A DNA stretch of 64,000 nt from Hyaloperonospora brassicae (Eukaryota > Oomycota > Peronosporomycetes > Peronosporales > Peronosporaceae), in NCBI GenBank assembly GCA_947650285.1, contig CANTFL010001446.1:124001-188000 (forward strand). Direction: 5' to 3'. Under the pieces are notes generated by a model. It was not told the origin of the DNA. It worked only from the letters and a program-made list of their open reading frames with translations, and did no database searches. The translations under genes were made by a program, and so were the position numbers. How positions within the stretch are numbered: position 1 is the stretch's first letter; the number at the start of each line of letters is the position of its first letter. Positions 1 to 15,200 of the stretch are shown in pieces.

Positions 1-3000
1 AATATATCTCAAACCTTCTCTCTATCTCGAATGTCAATATCGGCGTATAAATTTCAGTTACTGATACGACATAGGATCAAAAAAGGTTTTGGTTGCAGTG
101 ACAACGATCCTAATGCGTCACCAAACTTCATCGTGATAGGAATAATCGAGAGTCTTAGAATTTGTCTCGAACAATTGTAGGAATACGTTTTGGTAGTATA
201 AGGTTTTATATATAGGTGAATTCAAACCATGGCTCTATTCATCACAAATGTATGAGCTTTTCATCTCAACACATAATTTTACCTCCGAGCCAACGGACTG
301 TATTATAACACCTAATTATCTAATATTGATACGATAGCATATACGCTGACGTCTACAAAATACCCTTTGCGCGCGTCTAACAGTAATTAATAAGTTGATA
401 TATTGGTATATAAACCTATGAGTGACCCCTTGGGTGCCGCAACTACATTACTTAACTTTGCGGTGTTCATTGATAATATAGACTAAATTATATTAATCGT
501 TATATTGCAAAAATGCTAGAATTACAAACAGGCTCACCCCGGTACTAAAGTGGTCTTAGGTCAAACCGAAGCCCAATTTACTATATTTTTCTGTCAATAT
601 CTTTCCAAATATTTAAATTTAATAGGTTATTTTAAGGATCTAATGTTATTGTCCCATTGTATCTATATACTATGTATCAGCACTTATAAATTATCTGAAA
701 AAGCTAAATGGAACAAGCGACAAAAAAGGTGATTTGTAGGGTCTTACAAGTAAAGACTCTCAGAACCATCTGCTCGGATTTGTAAAGTAATATAGCATTG
801 AAGCTAAATTCGGCATTCTGACAATCTTTTTACAATGTAATGTTACGTCTTATATCATAAGAAATGGGATGACACAGTATACTTACAACAATCCAAGATA
901 ATATATAAAAGGCTGTATAAACTGAATGAAAATATCGCAAATGTTATATATTCATATCTTTGGGCTTACATAATTTGATTATATCAGCATTCTGTAGCAA
1001 AACAGTATGCTTCGTGCCTCCATATACATTTTGATGCGATAAAAATAAAACGATCAAATGTGATGCATCCGATGCCATACAAGGTATTTTGATAGTAAGA
1101 ACATCTGAAATTTTTTTAAATATATGAGATGATAGATTTGTGCATCGTTAAAACTATTTTTTGCTTGTGTGATATGGACCATAGCCATTTAGTTGTCCGA
1201 TGTTAATGACGCCTACGATTTCTACCGCGCACCCTAAAATATTTAGAGGAGCCCTGTATATATTCCATTATATTCCCGATGTGGAGTAACCACACCAAAA
1301 TTTATAATATTGTTATTAATCTACATGCACAAGATAAATCGTGCGACACTCCAAGATTTACTCATAAGAATTATATAAATGGTAAGATCGCAATAGTTGT
1401 TTAAGAGACTGCAATCGATTCAAATTGAATATATATTTTATATATCCATCATCGTCTGATTCTTGTGATGCATCAATCCGTACCACAAATATTATTTTCG
1501 TTTTATTATCTAGTATAATTCCTCATTTGATATGTGTACAGTTTTTTGGTTAAATAATATATAGGGCAACAATGAACCCATCAACTTATAAGAACATGAA
1601 AGGCGATTCGGCGCCTATAATTTAACATACAGAAAACTAAATTTTTGAGTGATTCTTGAGATATCCAGCTATACATTCATGACATTACCAAGTCAGTACA
1701 TATGAGTAGTATTGTGGGTGAGTGTATGCGTGCGGTTACAAGGTTAATTGCTTTAAATACGTAATGCCACCAAAGTTTATCATATTCACCGCATTCTGTC
1801 ATTGTTTATTTTTCGATGAAGATTCACTAATATTCTGGTATCATGTATTCATAAAAAAATATTGATCTACCATGTGCTTTAATTTGTATGCAAGAAGGTT
1901 TTGCTTGAACCATCATGCAATCTGTATTCTTCAAAGCCAGTAGTCGCTTTTTCAATCATATTTAAATACATTCTCTGAACCCTTCAGTACATATTTTCGA
2001 TTCGTGATCAGTAATATGTCTTTGAACGTGGCACGGTATATTCTATTAACACTACTTGTTGTGTGTTATGTACTAAACAATTTAGATCACACACACAGCA
2101 AGTGGTGTTGATGGAATGAGCCATACATTAAAACACAACGCCTCCCAAGATAGTAAGAAAGTCTAACCTAAAATCACAACAAAAGCCTATCGACTTTGGC
2201 AAAATAGGCTAGAAAGTAGGACCTAATGCCTTCGCAGGTCACCTTTTGAGTCCAGTTGCGGATCTTGCATGACCGGTCCCTTGCTACCATTGCTCAAGAG
2301 TAATGTCTGAAGTTAGTTGTTTTCAAATCTTTAATCATGTGAACTCACACATAAGAATAGACGCCGACAATCTCAGCATAGTTTTAGGTCATTAGGCACC
2401 GTGTGTGCCCTTTACAATTAAAGACGATGCACTTAACTAATATTTATTAATTTTAGCTGTACAAGTATTATTCAGCTGACTAATCCATATCATCACCATC
2501 TCTTTGGTCAAAAGGCTTATATAGGATCGTTTGACATAATCGTTCGGCCTATCGACGACGAATCTTTAAGTTTTTCTGGTAGAGTCCGTACATGACACGG
2601 ACATTCCTTATCGCTTACCACTACCAGTACTAACATCTACTGCTTGATGTTGGTGTCGATATTTGAGAGCAGAAATAAATTAGCCCACGCAGATGCTTAC
2701 TTGAAAGGTGTAATAGGTCCAGGATCTTGTAATTTTAATACTGTTCGCATATATGCATATACATATAAAGCTACGATCTTATACCCGAAGAAATGACTTC
2801 GATTTGGTCCGAATTTGATTGTAACTTTAAATAATTGCACCATCTCGTGCACGCCCTATCGCTAACATCTTGACCGCAAATTGGCCAACCACTGCAAAGA
2901 CGTTCTGAATTTAGTATGCCAAAACACCATTAACAAAAACCTTAAGCGCGTAATTTAATAATAGCATTGAACATTTTCTGTGAAAAATGCGTTCTCTGTC

Positions 3001-6000
3001 TCGTCTTACGGTAAAGACTAGATTAAACGGGATTTTGCAAGTATTTCTTGTCAAATATTCATTCATCCCACATATCGTGATGTATTTTTCCAAAGGAACT
3101 TACCCGTACTAAAAAAAGTCATTGGTTTCATTCTCTGCCGCATACCTATATAACTATTATATTTACCACGTCGTGGGACCAACATAACGTATAAAGCTAA
3201 ATCAAAATCTGATTGTTCTGAAATTCAATTTAATCTTCAATGCAATTCAGGTTTCCTTTGATTTAATTTTAACTCATCAATGTAACCATAGACGCGTATT
3301 ACCCTCCATCTAACATGCAATTTTTTAAACTTTTATCATTTATTCTTCTTTCACGTTACGCAACCACCTCAAGTCGTTAAAAATAAGTACAATTCATTTT
3401 TCTTTATAGGGGTTAAATTTAATATGAGTTTCCACCTTTTCCAACTTAAGAAGGCGTTATATTAGTCTCATTCTGTGTTGTATATAAATATATAAGTAAA
3501 AATTACATACTATACTTGTTAGAACTTGCCGATTATTATTATTATAATGAGGACAACCGAGCCATTTCTATGAATTTTTTTTTCCAATTTTTCTGTTATC
3601 TGTTTCATTATTATGTACATTTTAAAAGGGCGAAATCGTAAAAGAGTATGTGTGTATCAGGTCATGGATGACGTCTCGAAATAAATGAAAGCCCATATTT
3701 GCTCATGGTTATATGATGATCTATCGGTAGCATTATTGCCCGCTTTGGCTCACTAGTGCGTTCGGTAATATAACTGGGGTATCATGGTCATCGCTTTTTA
3801 GAGAACGTCCCTTCCATTCTACGCTTGATCTCGATGTATCTTTGCGATCAAAGTTACACTGTTTCTAACCATATGTCCAACTGTCCGTACATTGGTCTAA
3901 TAATTTGAATGATAATGACATCACATTATTTATTTGTGCATAGCTAATATGTAAATGCTTTACGCGGAGAATGCGTAGCGTTCTTGTGATGGACATGACT
4001 TGTTGTAACTTCAATCTTAGTCTACCCCTTACGAACTATCAACAACGTCATTCTACGTAAAGGGGTGATATTATATGTCGATATCTAACAAAAATGGTTC
4101 ATTTATGTCCCGTTACATCTTATTGAAAAGAATAGTGTTAGGTATGGTCTTCGTTTACGATCGTTTGTAAATGTTTATGAATTAAAACTTAAGATAAAAA
4201 CTCTTATTATATATTTGCCCTGTCACAAAACCATGACTAGGCTTCTTTTTCAGCTGTGACGTTTTGATAATCGTCGCAGTCTGCATGGCCGGTGTCGAAC
4301 AGCCTTATCTACTAAAATATTATTAGCTTGCTATTCAAATTATCTTTTCTGGTCTTCATTCGTGTACACATTTTCTGCAAGTTTTACGGACAGCTTCAAA
4401 ATGTTGACAGTGAATGTCTGTAAATTTATTTTACACTGCACATTTAAGTTAAAGAATAATTGACATGTTTAAAAGTTGACTCAACGGCGAGTCGAATAAA
4501 AATCTCGATAACAAAACCAAGAATTCCTCAATATGCTTCGGTGAAACGACTGCTTGTGCATGAAACTAAAAAAAGATAAGGAAAAGTACGGATCCAAAAT
4601 CCATTTTAAGTTAAAATTATACAATTAAACCTTTATTTTGAAACTGATCGAATCATACTTATATAATACAGTTATTTTTCTGATCCCACTAGTTTGGTTT
4701 TGTAAAAAACAGTTTTAAAATTGATATGGACACTTACCTGTCTTGAGCTTGGTTAAGTCACGGTTGTGTAATCTTTGCAGAAAAACGTTTTAAATATCCA
4801 AATTCTTATTCTCGAACTCTGTTTTGGACTACCTGATAACTCATTTTTTCATGACTTCGGTTTTTTTTCGAGATTAAATTTAAGTGATGATGTAATTTAC
4901 GATTCTTCTGTATATGTAGCCATTTTCGCCAGGTAAGAGAAAAAACAGAAATTTATCGTATTTACGATATAAGTTGCCTTTATTTTTGTAAACATGATTA
5001 TAACTTGTTTTTTTTTGTGTGGCATGGTCTTCAAATTGATAACTCATCTCGTAAGTCCTTATATCTTTAGAAATGCAAGGATGTCGTTGGTGGTTTTGTT
5101 GACAATGTCACACAAACAGGCACCTTCGGGCTTTCATCGTGCTTATTCTTCTAATTTTTTACAGCACTTTTACCGTCAGGCTAAAACGCCATACTTTGGT
5201 ATCGGACAATGTAAATAAGCATCGATTATAAGGCGTCATTGAGATAACTAGAAAATTAGTTTTGTAATAAAAGTTTAACCACCTCTTACGAGTGTCTCTA
5301 TGTTTTTTATGTCAAAACGATAGTCGCAATCGGCTATATTTGTGACCACCGTTTAGGATATATCGAGCGGATGTGAAGATACAACCACCGATTTAGGGTA
5401 GACGATTGCTGATGTGTATTTAATTCGTATTACATGCCTCGCTGCAATTTGACTTGCGTGACAACACCAAAAGCTTTAAATTAAAAGTTTTCGCTAAGAT
5501 TCATCTTTCAAAATATATAACCTGTATCTCAAAAGACTGTAGACTTAACTGAAAAGACGTGATATATAATGACCTTGCCATGTAATCCATTTTCTCATAA
5601 TTAGGTATGGGAGTTTGTACATAGTTCTAAGCAGGAATATATGTGTTTATTACTTCTGTTCAGCACCAGACAAGTATTAAGAAATGATACATGTAATAAA
5701 TAGGAATATACATACATTAGCCTCTTCGTGTAATTCTTTAGTTTTATTAATGCTAGATTTAATTTTTTTAATGTATCGTATGTGAGACAAATTTTAATAC
5801 GTATATTCGTTCAATCTTCTGAATCAATAATGGTGCAGCTTTAAACATTTAAATGGGTGTAGCTTGCCAAATTTCAGAAGTGAATAAAACCGCTGCCAAT
5901 TATTACGGACATGTGAGCATTTAATTACGTAACTTTTATTAAGCTTGCCATTTGTATTCAATCATTAATCAAGTATTGCTGACAGCAATTATATCATTTA

Positions 6001-9000
6001 CAATATACACAAATCCAATATTTGAGTCGCACATTTACCTTTGGAATGAGATTGACATGCCAAAACGTTTTGATATTTGACAATTATGTAAATCCAAGGA
6101 ATGCATAAATGATACTAGCAAAAATCGTTGGTAGCAATTGGCTCGTAGAGATTGCTATGTATATATTTATACGATATATGGTATAATTTGCAATTAATAT
6201 ATGCATTTAACGAAGTCCTAATTCTTATTGACTTGACTAATTATTTTTGTAAAAAATAAATCTTTAGATTAGTAATATGTAGCAAGTTGAATGCTTGCCA
6301 TGCATGCTTCATTTTAAATACAATGCAATGTAGAATAATGCTTATGTATGTAAAGCACAACCTCACTTAGAACAGTTGTGTGCACTAATTCTCCATGGGC
6401 CTTTCAGATGAGTCTATTCGCTTGTTTTGTCCATCATAAATTACAAGTTTGAATAGCCTCATATTTTAGGCTCCCAACCAGATTAATCTCGATGAATAAA
6501 TAAACGGATATAATATTACAAATGTAGATTGCTGTCGAGATGACATTTAAAGTATATTATTATTATATTATTAGTCTTGTGTCGACTGCACAAAGGCTGT
6601 TAATAAATCTTTACGAACCGTTTGCGCTTGATATTAGTTCTTTGACGTTACAATTGCAAGCATTTTACCGTTAAGCTTCAATAAATAGCTGTTTTATAAT
6701 GTTTTCCACATATTTACTTCAAATTGTAATGTGCACAGAATGTTGAAAGACATAACGATATATTACTACGTACATGCTCCCCTTATCCGGCTAAACGCTA
6801 ACTCTTATTAAATACCATCTTTAAGAAAGAAATTTAATCAACTTTAGTCGAATGGATACGCATTGGGGAAAGCGAAATTCGTAGTAAATTACATCTGGGG
6901 ACTTAGACAACTGCTGAAAAACATAAATGCTGGTGATGCACATGTTAATACTAATCATGGAACGCATCCTGAATGAGCAGACATGCAGCTTTTTACTATT
7001 CATTCGACTAAATTAGTCGTGACAATATAGTTAGTTCAGACATTTCCACAAGAGCTACTGAAACGGGTGTTTTTTAGTTTGAGACAACATGGGTGCTCCA
7101 AGTTGTCGAGTGGCGATACTGTAATATGACTTTAAGGTAGCTTTGCGAATCTAGGGGGTCTAAGATGCCTCATGTATTCATTCCAAACTCAACCGACGTT
7201 GCAAAAATGGCCTCCGCAATTGTCTAAGCTAGACGTGCGAACAAGTCCACATAAGTTGATTTAACCAATTTGTCCCTTCACTTCGTAGGCTGTATGGTTT
7301 TAGCAATTTCCCAGCGGAGCTGCGGAAGAAGCTGACGGATGTTTGGAACTATAAGCTACTCATAACTTGTGTCAACGCGTGTATCCGACTCGAAGATATT
7401 TTCAATGATCGCAAGTCATAATACTTACCCTTGTCATAATTAGATTGACATAATTTTGCGGGCACAAGGACAAGGTTGAAGTGCGAGAGGAAGCAAGTTT
7501 GCAGATCTTTATCGCTAAAACCCCGGCATATGCGTGATTTGTGCATTTCTAGATTGTATTGTCATTCTTAATGGCACATTCAGCTATCAAATATTAATAA
7601 CGAATACGTGTTGTAGCTTGCCTTGAAAACACTAACAATTTCCACAAAGGGTAGCGGTGGCTTGAATGGCAGTCGGAACTTATAATTAGTTTTATGGGTC
7701 CTGATATATCGCGAGGCGTTAAAGAAGCACCAGTATGATTCATCTCTTACCGTGGCAAGGGTATCTTTCCGGTAATACAACCTAAAAAGAGACATCTTCT
7801 ATCAGATTGTGTTCGTCACATTCTAGAAAAAGTTAATTCGACATATATAAAATCATTATTAATGGCCAGGGTAGAACCTGGTCAAAGCTTTTAAATTTGC
7901 ATCACTTAAACGATCGGCGATCACATAAGATGGAGATAAACAGCGACATGGCTATGCAATGGCTACTCGATGCGGACAAGCTCACTTAGAATGCTGCGAA
8001 TAGTCGACGCCCGCGCTTCTAACAACGGCGAGAACAAGTATCGATCTAATGAATAACGAGATGCGTGAAGCTAGACAGAAGCAAACTTTGAAGTTGTCTT
8101 TTGAAGGTTCGTATGTTTAGGGATAGACCAATTTAAATTCGAAGCCAAGGGGTTTTCTGCAGGGGGAATTCACGGATGGCGCTTCGAGGCCAATCAAACT
8201 TTGGAGTATCTCTATGACCTAAATAAGATTGATATCGTTCCATTTAGTCAGGTATTATTTTTAGTTGAAATAAGAGTGTACAAAAAGATACCCTTCCAAA
8301 TTTTTGTCGATAAAGATAAACGTAAAATTTTATTATTGTGGCAATTATTTTATTTTATAGGGTACGTTTTATTCATTGCAGCTATCAGTCCGTTAAAAGG
8401 CTCCCTTTACTATATTCTTATCCAGAATCATCGTGAGATAACAAGTTTACCAGCGTGAATGCGAATGATTATTTACGATGTGTTCATGCGTGAAGAACGA
8501 TAAATGATGCTATTGTTAAAGCAGCATCAGAAGATGGAGCTACAAAGGCATGATTAGGAAAAAGTCAAGGTGAATTGCTTTCCAGGCTGCGAAACTTAGT
8601 ATAGATAACCACAATTCAAAGCTTAATACAAGGTCTTATCTCAACCCTATGATATTTCAATTAATTTTATGTTTTACGACTACATTAGTATATAATATGT
8701 ATATTTCCTCCTTGCCTGTGAATCATGTTGTTTTTGGTAGAAAAATTTGAAAATTGACATTATGTGCGAGAATATATAACTCATAGTTTTAACAAAATGC
8801 GCGAGAGTGTAACTTAACCGTTTGTGTGCTTGACGGTAAAAGTGCAAGTGAATGAAAAAGTTGATGTGGCTTTTGCTCAACTCTTAATGCAACTGGAGGG
8901 ATCTTGGAGGTACCAGTAAAACCGCATGTAATCGTATAAACTACAACTACCCAAAATTAACCGTGAGTACTAAGGGATTCATCTGTTGGTTTTGAAATTT

Positions 9001-9940
9001 ATTTGATGGGATAAATCCTTGTGAGGTGACAGGCTGGGACCAAATACTTGAACATCGGCAATAAATCCTTTCGTGTCACTTATCATGTTCCCATAAAGAA
9101 TACCTAAGATACAGAAAAACCATCATTCCAAACATATATACTACATGCAATTTGAATTTATACATGACGTCACCGGTGCACATGGATATCGGTAGAAACT
9201 CCGGAATAATTCCGGTGATTGCAACCCATGTCGACATAACAATTAGACGTGACGCACATAACAACACCCATAAAAATTCACATACAGAAATGGATAATAC
9301 ACGTGAGAAATAAATCTACATTTTTACAAAATGTTGCGATACCTTTTACAAATATTAAAATATTTCTCTGACACATTGCTGTTGGTAATGATATTCAGTA
9401 TATTTTTGATACCTCATGAGAGCTCATCGCGCTTAATGTAATAAAAATATAGAGTGTTGAATGTTTCATCAACATCACCATTGCTCTCGAAGATAATGCT
9501 ATCAGGTCACATATCTTTTGGAAGTACTCCAGCAAATAAACGATCTATCCTCTTACTTCACGTATTCAACATCCTGAATCGCAACCAAGTATGGGGCGCT
9601 CGCGCAACCGATGTTGACCAAAACACGCTGTACTAGTATATCATTGGCAAATCTTGAGTAAATTATCAGCATCGATTTAGCGATGATTAGGGTCTGAATT
9701 GCAAAAAAATTCAATATCGTGGCAACTTCTACAATACAGCCATAGTACCACAAGCGATCGTTTTCTTCCGAAAAATTCCTTGCACAATTTCAGCTTCATA
9801 TCGCTGAGCAGTAAAGTTTTTTTACCTGAAGCAGCCACCACAACATGCAACCCGCAATATACAATAAAGTTCGATTGATGCCGCTTAGTGTCTCTAAAAA
9901 ATGATGCCCAGACTCAATACCCGGCCTTAAACAAATAGCT
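1..9940. other. AT-rich gene-free block
   Basis: No gene can be supported in these ten kilobases on either strand. The sequence is visibly AT-rich. All open frames are short, around 60-85 codons, and most start with GTG or TTG and not ATG. None shows a recognisable motif. Short patches of more balanced composition (about 7.0-7.8, 7.9-8.2 and 9.5-9.9 kb) look like decayed older sequence, perhaps transposon relics, but I could not assign any. CG dinucleotides are still present, so the composition does not look like simple CpG loss. Confidence 0.7.
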
Positions 9941-10299
9941 AGTAAAGTGGTTCAGCATATCAAACGCCTGCTACAATATTCGTGTGACGGGTCTTCAATC
10001 AGAGAAAATAGAAAATCGTGTCCAACAATCGAAATCATTGTCTCCTCTTTCATTGCTAGCATCCTCAACGGCAGATCGAACATTGTGATTTTTAAACCAT
10101 GCAACGATAATGCAAATCACGTCGCGTCCTTGAATAATACACGATGTGGATAGTAGGTGGATGAGCGTTAGCCACGTGATGATCTTGAACTTACAAACGA
10201 GAAGGATCAAACGACAAAATCCAAAGCTTTATAGAAATTGATGGGGGCGCCACGTCTTCTCTAGCTATGATTTGCCTCTTCTTGCAACTAAGAAATTGT

Positions 10300-12290
10300 A
10301 CGTGATTTTCCTGGAGATATTGGACTACGGCAAGTTTCAAAGTTTTGACCTGACCTACTACAACTTCTGCATGTACGCCTCTTTACAGAAATTTGGCGGG
10401 ACTTCTGCATGCTCGAAGAGCGACAGATCGCGCTCCGTGCTTCCAAAACGACGATGTTAGGCACCAACATGCCTCCGACGACATTTTATCCGCTCAGGAT
10501 CACGCACGTCATCGGGTAGCGCTAGAACATGATCGAAGATCTCTCTTCTTGAGTTCTCAGCGGCATTTGAGTACTCTGTTGACACCTTCTTCTATGCTTT
10601 TGGCAAGTCTACCACACGTTGTGGACAAACTATCTTGGGCGGCTGCAGCAGCCACCAATGCATGTCAAAATAATATAAAGGTAGCGATATGCGTCTAGCG
10701 GAAATCAAATATCGGCTAGGGTATCCCATTACCGACGTTAACAAGCCTGTAAAAACGTTAAGCGAATATGGCTCCACATACTGTATTAATATGTGAAATA
10801 TATTATACGTATCTTGGTAAACAATGACGGCCCCATTGTCATCGACATCATTATGAAATCGATTTTTTTGTTGGCGGAAAGCTGCGCGCAGGCCATCCTC
10901 CGAGATCTTTCCCATGACGTCGGTAAATAGACTACCTAATCGCATGTCAAACTTCGCTCGCTCTTTTGCATGATGTTGCTTGATACTAGCCAGTTGTTCA
11001 TCACAAGCTAGCTTTATAGCGTTGTTGATAGACATAAGATTGTTAGTCGAGGATCCGATCCATCGTTTCAGGGCAGCATGCGCACTTTCCACGCGAGACG
11101 TGGTGACATGTCCATAGTGCTGCTTGTTGCGGATAAAACAGGTCACAAATTTCTCTCTCGAACACAGCCACGTTTTGTCGACATATCTAACGATCTGTAA
11201 GTGCAACATGTTCCACCTTTCGCGCATGTTTTTCACGCATCTGTAAAGGTCTCAATCCGATCTTGTGACACTAAGTTGTTCCAGGCTTTGAGAAAGGTCT
11301 CCCAATCATCGCTAGTGGTGAAATACTGCTTGTGCTTGGCAAGGATATTCTTTGACATCTGCCAGCAGTACAGCAACCCGTTCACGTTCGGAAAGACAAA
11401 GTCAATTGCGCGCATCAAAGCCAACTCTCGGTCTGTTAAAAATGTATCAGGTATAATAACCGTCTCGCAAATTTCCTGTTGTAGCTTCTGCATCGCCCAA
11501 ACGTGGTTTGCCTCTCGTTCTGCTTGCATAAAGCAGCATTCCAGAGTAAAGGTATGGTCACTGCTGGTAACTCCGACGACATGGAGTAAGGGTAGTCCAT
11601 ACCTGTTGGTCTTGTAAAAGTGTCTAAGCCATACTATCCCGGCATTATATCTGGAACAAATCTTCTCGGCCGATGAAGAAACAACAAAAAGATGTGTCAG
11701 TAATTGCATATATTCTTCGCGTGCAGTATATTAATTTACGCCTGAAGCAACAAGGCTATCAAGCAGTGACCGAAGAGGTTTTGTCCCTTGTATCCTTACA
11801 GCGCGATCATTGTTACATGTGCTGTAAATATCCTGAGCGGTGTCATTTATTATGATTTCATTGTGGAGAGAAGCAACAATAGTACCAGGTTGATACCAGC
11901 ACTGACCTATACGAGGACTCTCTCGCGAGTCTCTTCGTTTAACGCGCGACCACTCGGATGCGCAGAGGCTTAATCAAAGGCTTCAAGATTGTGCTTCACT
12001 CTAACGACTGTAACTTGCCAGCGTTCATCTATGCGTTGAATGACAGCCTCAAACGGCACCCAGTGCTTCTACTAGATCTTGTGCACTTGGTCGTTCTCGT
12101 TGCTGATTCTTTTGTCAACACCAACTGGCTTGTATCTATTTCCCTGTGAACGCCATGGAATGATACGTTCGATTGCGCCATCTTTTCTGTTACCCACCCT
12201 CTTGGTACGCTCAGACGTTAGGACATATCCTTAACCTTCTGCATGTTCATCAAGTGCCTTACGGGCTTGCTCCAGCGTATCGTATGTAGT
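10300..12290 (-). pseudogene. Mutator-like (MULE) transposase, decayed
   Basis: Remains of a Mutator-like DNA transposase, which would cut and paste its element. On the minus strand two adjoining frames cover the core: 11709-11233, with catalytic-domain-like text including a TDRELALMRAI stretch, and 11236-10592, with HVTTSRVESAHAALKRW and a following helical region. They overlap by four bases in different frames, so a frameshift separates them. Downstream, past a stop at about 10592, the frame still reads plausible tail sequence to about 10300. Upstream to about 12290, fragments such as SAHPSGRALNEETRERV resemble the N-terminal part of the family but are broken by several stops. At least one frameshift and several stops make it inactive. 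Family assignment is from remembered motif style; exact ends and terminal repeats were not found. Confidence 0.7.
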
Positions 12291-12299
12291 TTCAGGAGG

Positions 12300-15200
12300 T
12301 GGTAGCAGATCCATATCAGAATGACTGACTATGGTGTTTAAGCGCTGACAACAATTCTTTAACAGTTGAAAAAGTAGCGTGTGGGCGATAGAAAAAGAGT
12401 ATGCAATTGTAAGGTTGAGATTGGATGCCAGTGTTTAGCAATATGACGCTTGATTATGACCAATCAAAAACATGGAAAGTATGTAAATTATGGTAATATA
12501 TAGGGGTGGGGGTGGATAACGAAAACCTGGGGGTCGTTAACGTTTCCCTATATATATATGTAAATATATATTTGCAAAAGGTTATCGGAAACTTTGCTCA
12601 GCTCGGTGTTCGAATTACGACAAAACGGGGGCGAAGGTGATGCACGTTGTGGTGCTTGTTGGCCTTGGACTAATACATCATTTTGAAATGAGTATAGTCC
12701 TTGCAACAATTTACATAAACGGTGACTTTTTAAACCGTTTTTAGCACGAAAAATGTTTGATCTTTTAACAAATGGTTGTCAATACGTCAATTGTGACAGG
12801 TGGCTTCGTTCTACAAATTGAACGGCGGTAATAAAGACCGATGTTTGTGTTGATGTTCTTTTGCTCAAGTAAATATTCTTGAAAACTATCCTAATATTAT
12901 CGGGACCTATCGCCAAAACCTGTCGTAATATATTTACTGCTTTACGTCGAGCATCAATACTGTTTTTTGCGCTAAACGACGTTCCAAAGTCGACGGTTAT
13001 ATTGACGCTATATTATTGATTCATGTTTTTCCATTTCTTAGGTCATCATATCTTTCTCTTCGACCTACGGCAGGTCAAATTTTCTGTAAGCGTAAGATTC
13101 ACTTTTCGAAACAGGTGCTACATGAATATTATACCATTACTAAACCTGTTATCAGCTGGTCTGCAAATGTAATCTCATTTGTTTCTCAATATGCCGACAA
13201 AGCGGTTTGTAATGCCTAGCGCCGCGATTAACAGAACGACGTCATCAATCCATCGTTTTCTATAGAATAAGAGTCATTTTGCTGGGATACCTTTGTCTAC
13301 AAATGTGGCTATTGCTAGTCGCTTGTGCCTAACTGCAATATCCTTTACACTTTACATTCCCTTATCAGTCGCAAATACTAACGTTTAGCCGATATAATAG
13401 TCATCTTATTAAATATCTTTAGCAATAAATAATAAATTGTGTCTATCGATGGCGCCCGTGCACCATTCCAACAACATACAAAATCCTGTCACCCTTAAAT
13501 ATCCTCGTTGGCCTTGAAGCTAATTTAATTTTTAATAAATGAGCTAAACCTGACCAAAGCCAGAAGCTCATTGCGCTCTAATACCGATTCTTTTCCCTAT
13601 ACAATGACAATCGCTAAGTATTCTAAACTCATCTACCGATACAATGGTTGTCATCAAACCTTATAATTAGACCACATGCCATAATATAAATACAGCTTTA
13701 TGTATTCCTACAACTGTAATATAGATTGTAAGGTAGGAAATGATGTGTTACAATCTATTTATAACTTTTCAGACCCACATTCGAACCAACAACGCGATGG
13801 ATGTAAATACAACAGTATCTGATTTAAGATTATCTATACTTTTCACCCCATGTTACTCCACAAAAAACAATCTTTCAAGAAATTAGGCCTATCCGCGGTC
13901 AGAATTTGCGGCATCGCTTGGTACTCGCGCTAATCTTGTGGAGTTTTATTCTTCTATGCGGTTTCAAATGTAAAAAAGATACTTGCATTTTCAGTGGCAG
14001 GTTTAAGCAGAATGGTAAAACATACCAATGTATCTTTTAAAATTTTCTCGGTGGCTAATTTTATAAGTCATTCAGCTTGCTGTGATCTTGTTAGGCATAA
14101 ATTGGTACGATAGTTTATGTGCTTTTTCCTCATTAATTGTTATTCAAAAGAATTACTGCATATACGATTGAGTTTGTACATTTGAGAGCTAAATAACACT
14201 TTGCGTTGACGTCCGTTAAAAAGAAGCGATAGAAGGATCTGTAAATTTATCTCCAGTATACGTGTATCGTACACCAGAAACCCCAATTCCTTCAATCTCA
14301 GGATGATGTCTAACTGCTTGTAGATCTGACCCTGTAGCCTACCTTTTCGCTAATGTTGGATTGATGTGTCTCACGCTGCACGGGTTATTCCTTCTTTGCT
14401 GTCATTTCTAGATATTTACCCCTTACCATTTTGATTTATTTATTATCAAATACTATTTAAGACATATGGAAAACGTATGATCCATGGAAATTTGAAAGGA
14501 TTGCTGTTTTTCCATTTACTTTATAAAAGTTGTATAAACTTGTGTCTTTTTCCTCAACCGTATAGCCACTAGCGATGCTGTAATGTAAACTCTTATCACT
14601 GGACCTCATCATCGCGTACATGCAACTGATTCAGTCATAGCCGTCGAACCGCACAATATTTAATGACGAGCCCTTTTATATCCCTTCCTCGTTTTACCGG
14701 AACCAGACAGTGGGTTAATGTTCTATTTACATCCACTGGTCTTCTATAGTGTACGTGTCTAAGTCTTATACCTAACTATACGTAATACAGCATTGAGTGC
14801 ATTTACGCCAAAACTATCTCGTTATATATTGAGGCGATGCATCTATCCGTTATTGAAGACTTACCATATTCAACTTGAAATCCATGCATATCTCGCACTA
14901 GTATACTGATTTTACCAGAAGTGTATAAATGCATAGCAATCAAGTTGACGCTAAATTAAATGATTACGTCAATTGTAAATAAAAACGTCTTAACTTCTCT
15001 TATGTCGATTTAGATAACCACCAGCTATGATTGACCGTTCAACATTATTGTTTTCAACACTTACAAGTTGCGCAATCACAATAGTTATTCACACGTTTAC
15101 TCATATCTCTAGATTTCAACTACACGCCTTCATCTCGTCATAAATTTGAATTTTGATCTTTTGTTACGCTAATGGAAGAAGTCGACGGCAGTTGCACATC

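Noticed and set aside
8201..8458. 85-codon open frame in the AT-rich block, hydrophobic towards its end
   Set aside because: It starts with TTG, is AT-driven in composition and has no motif; likely chance.
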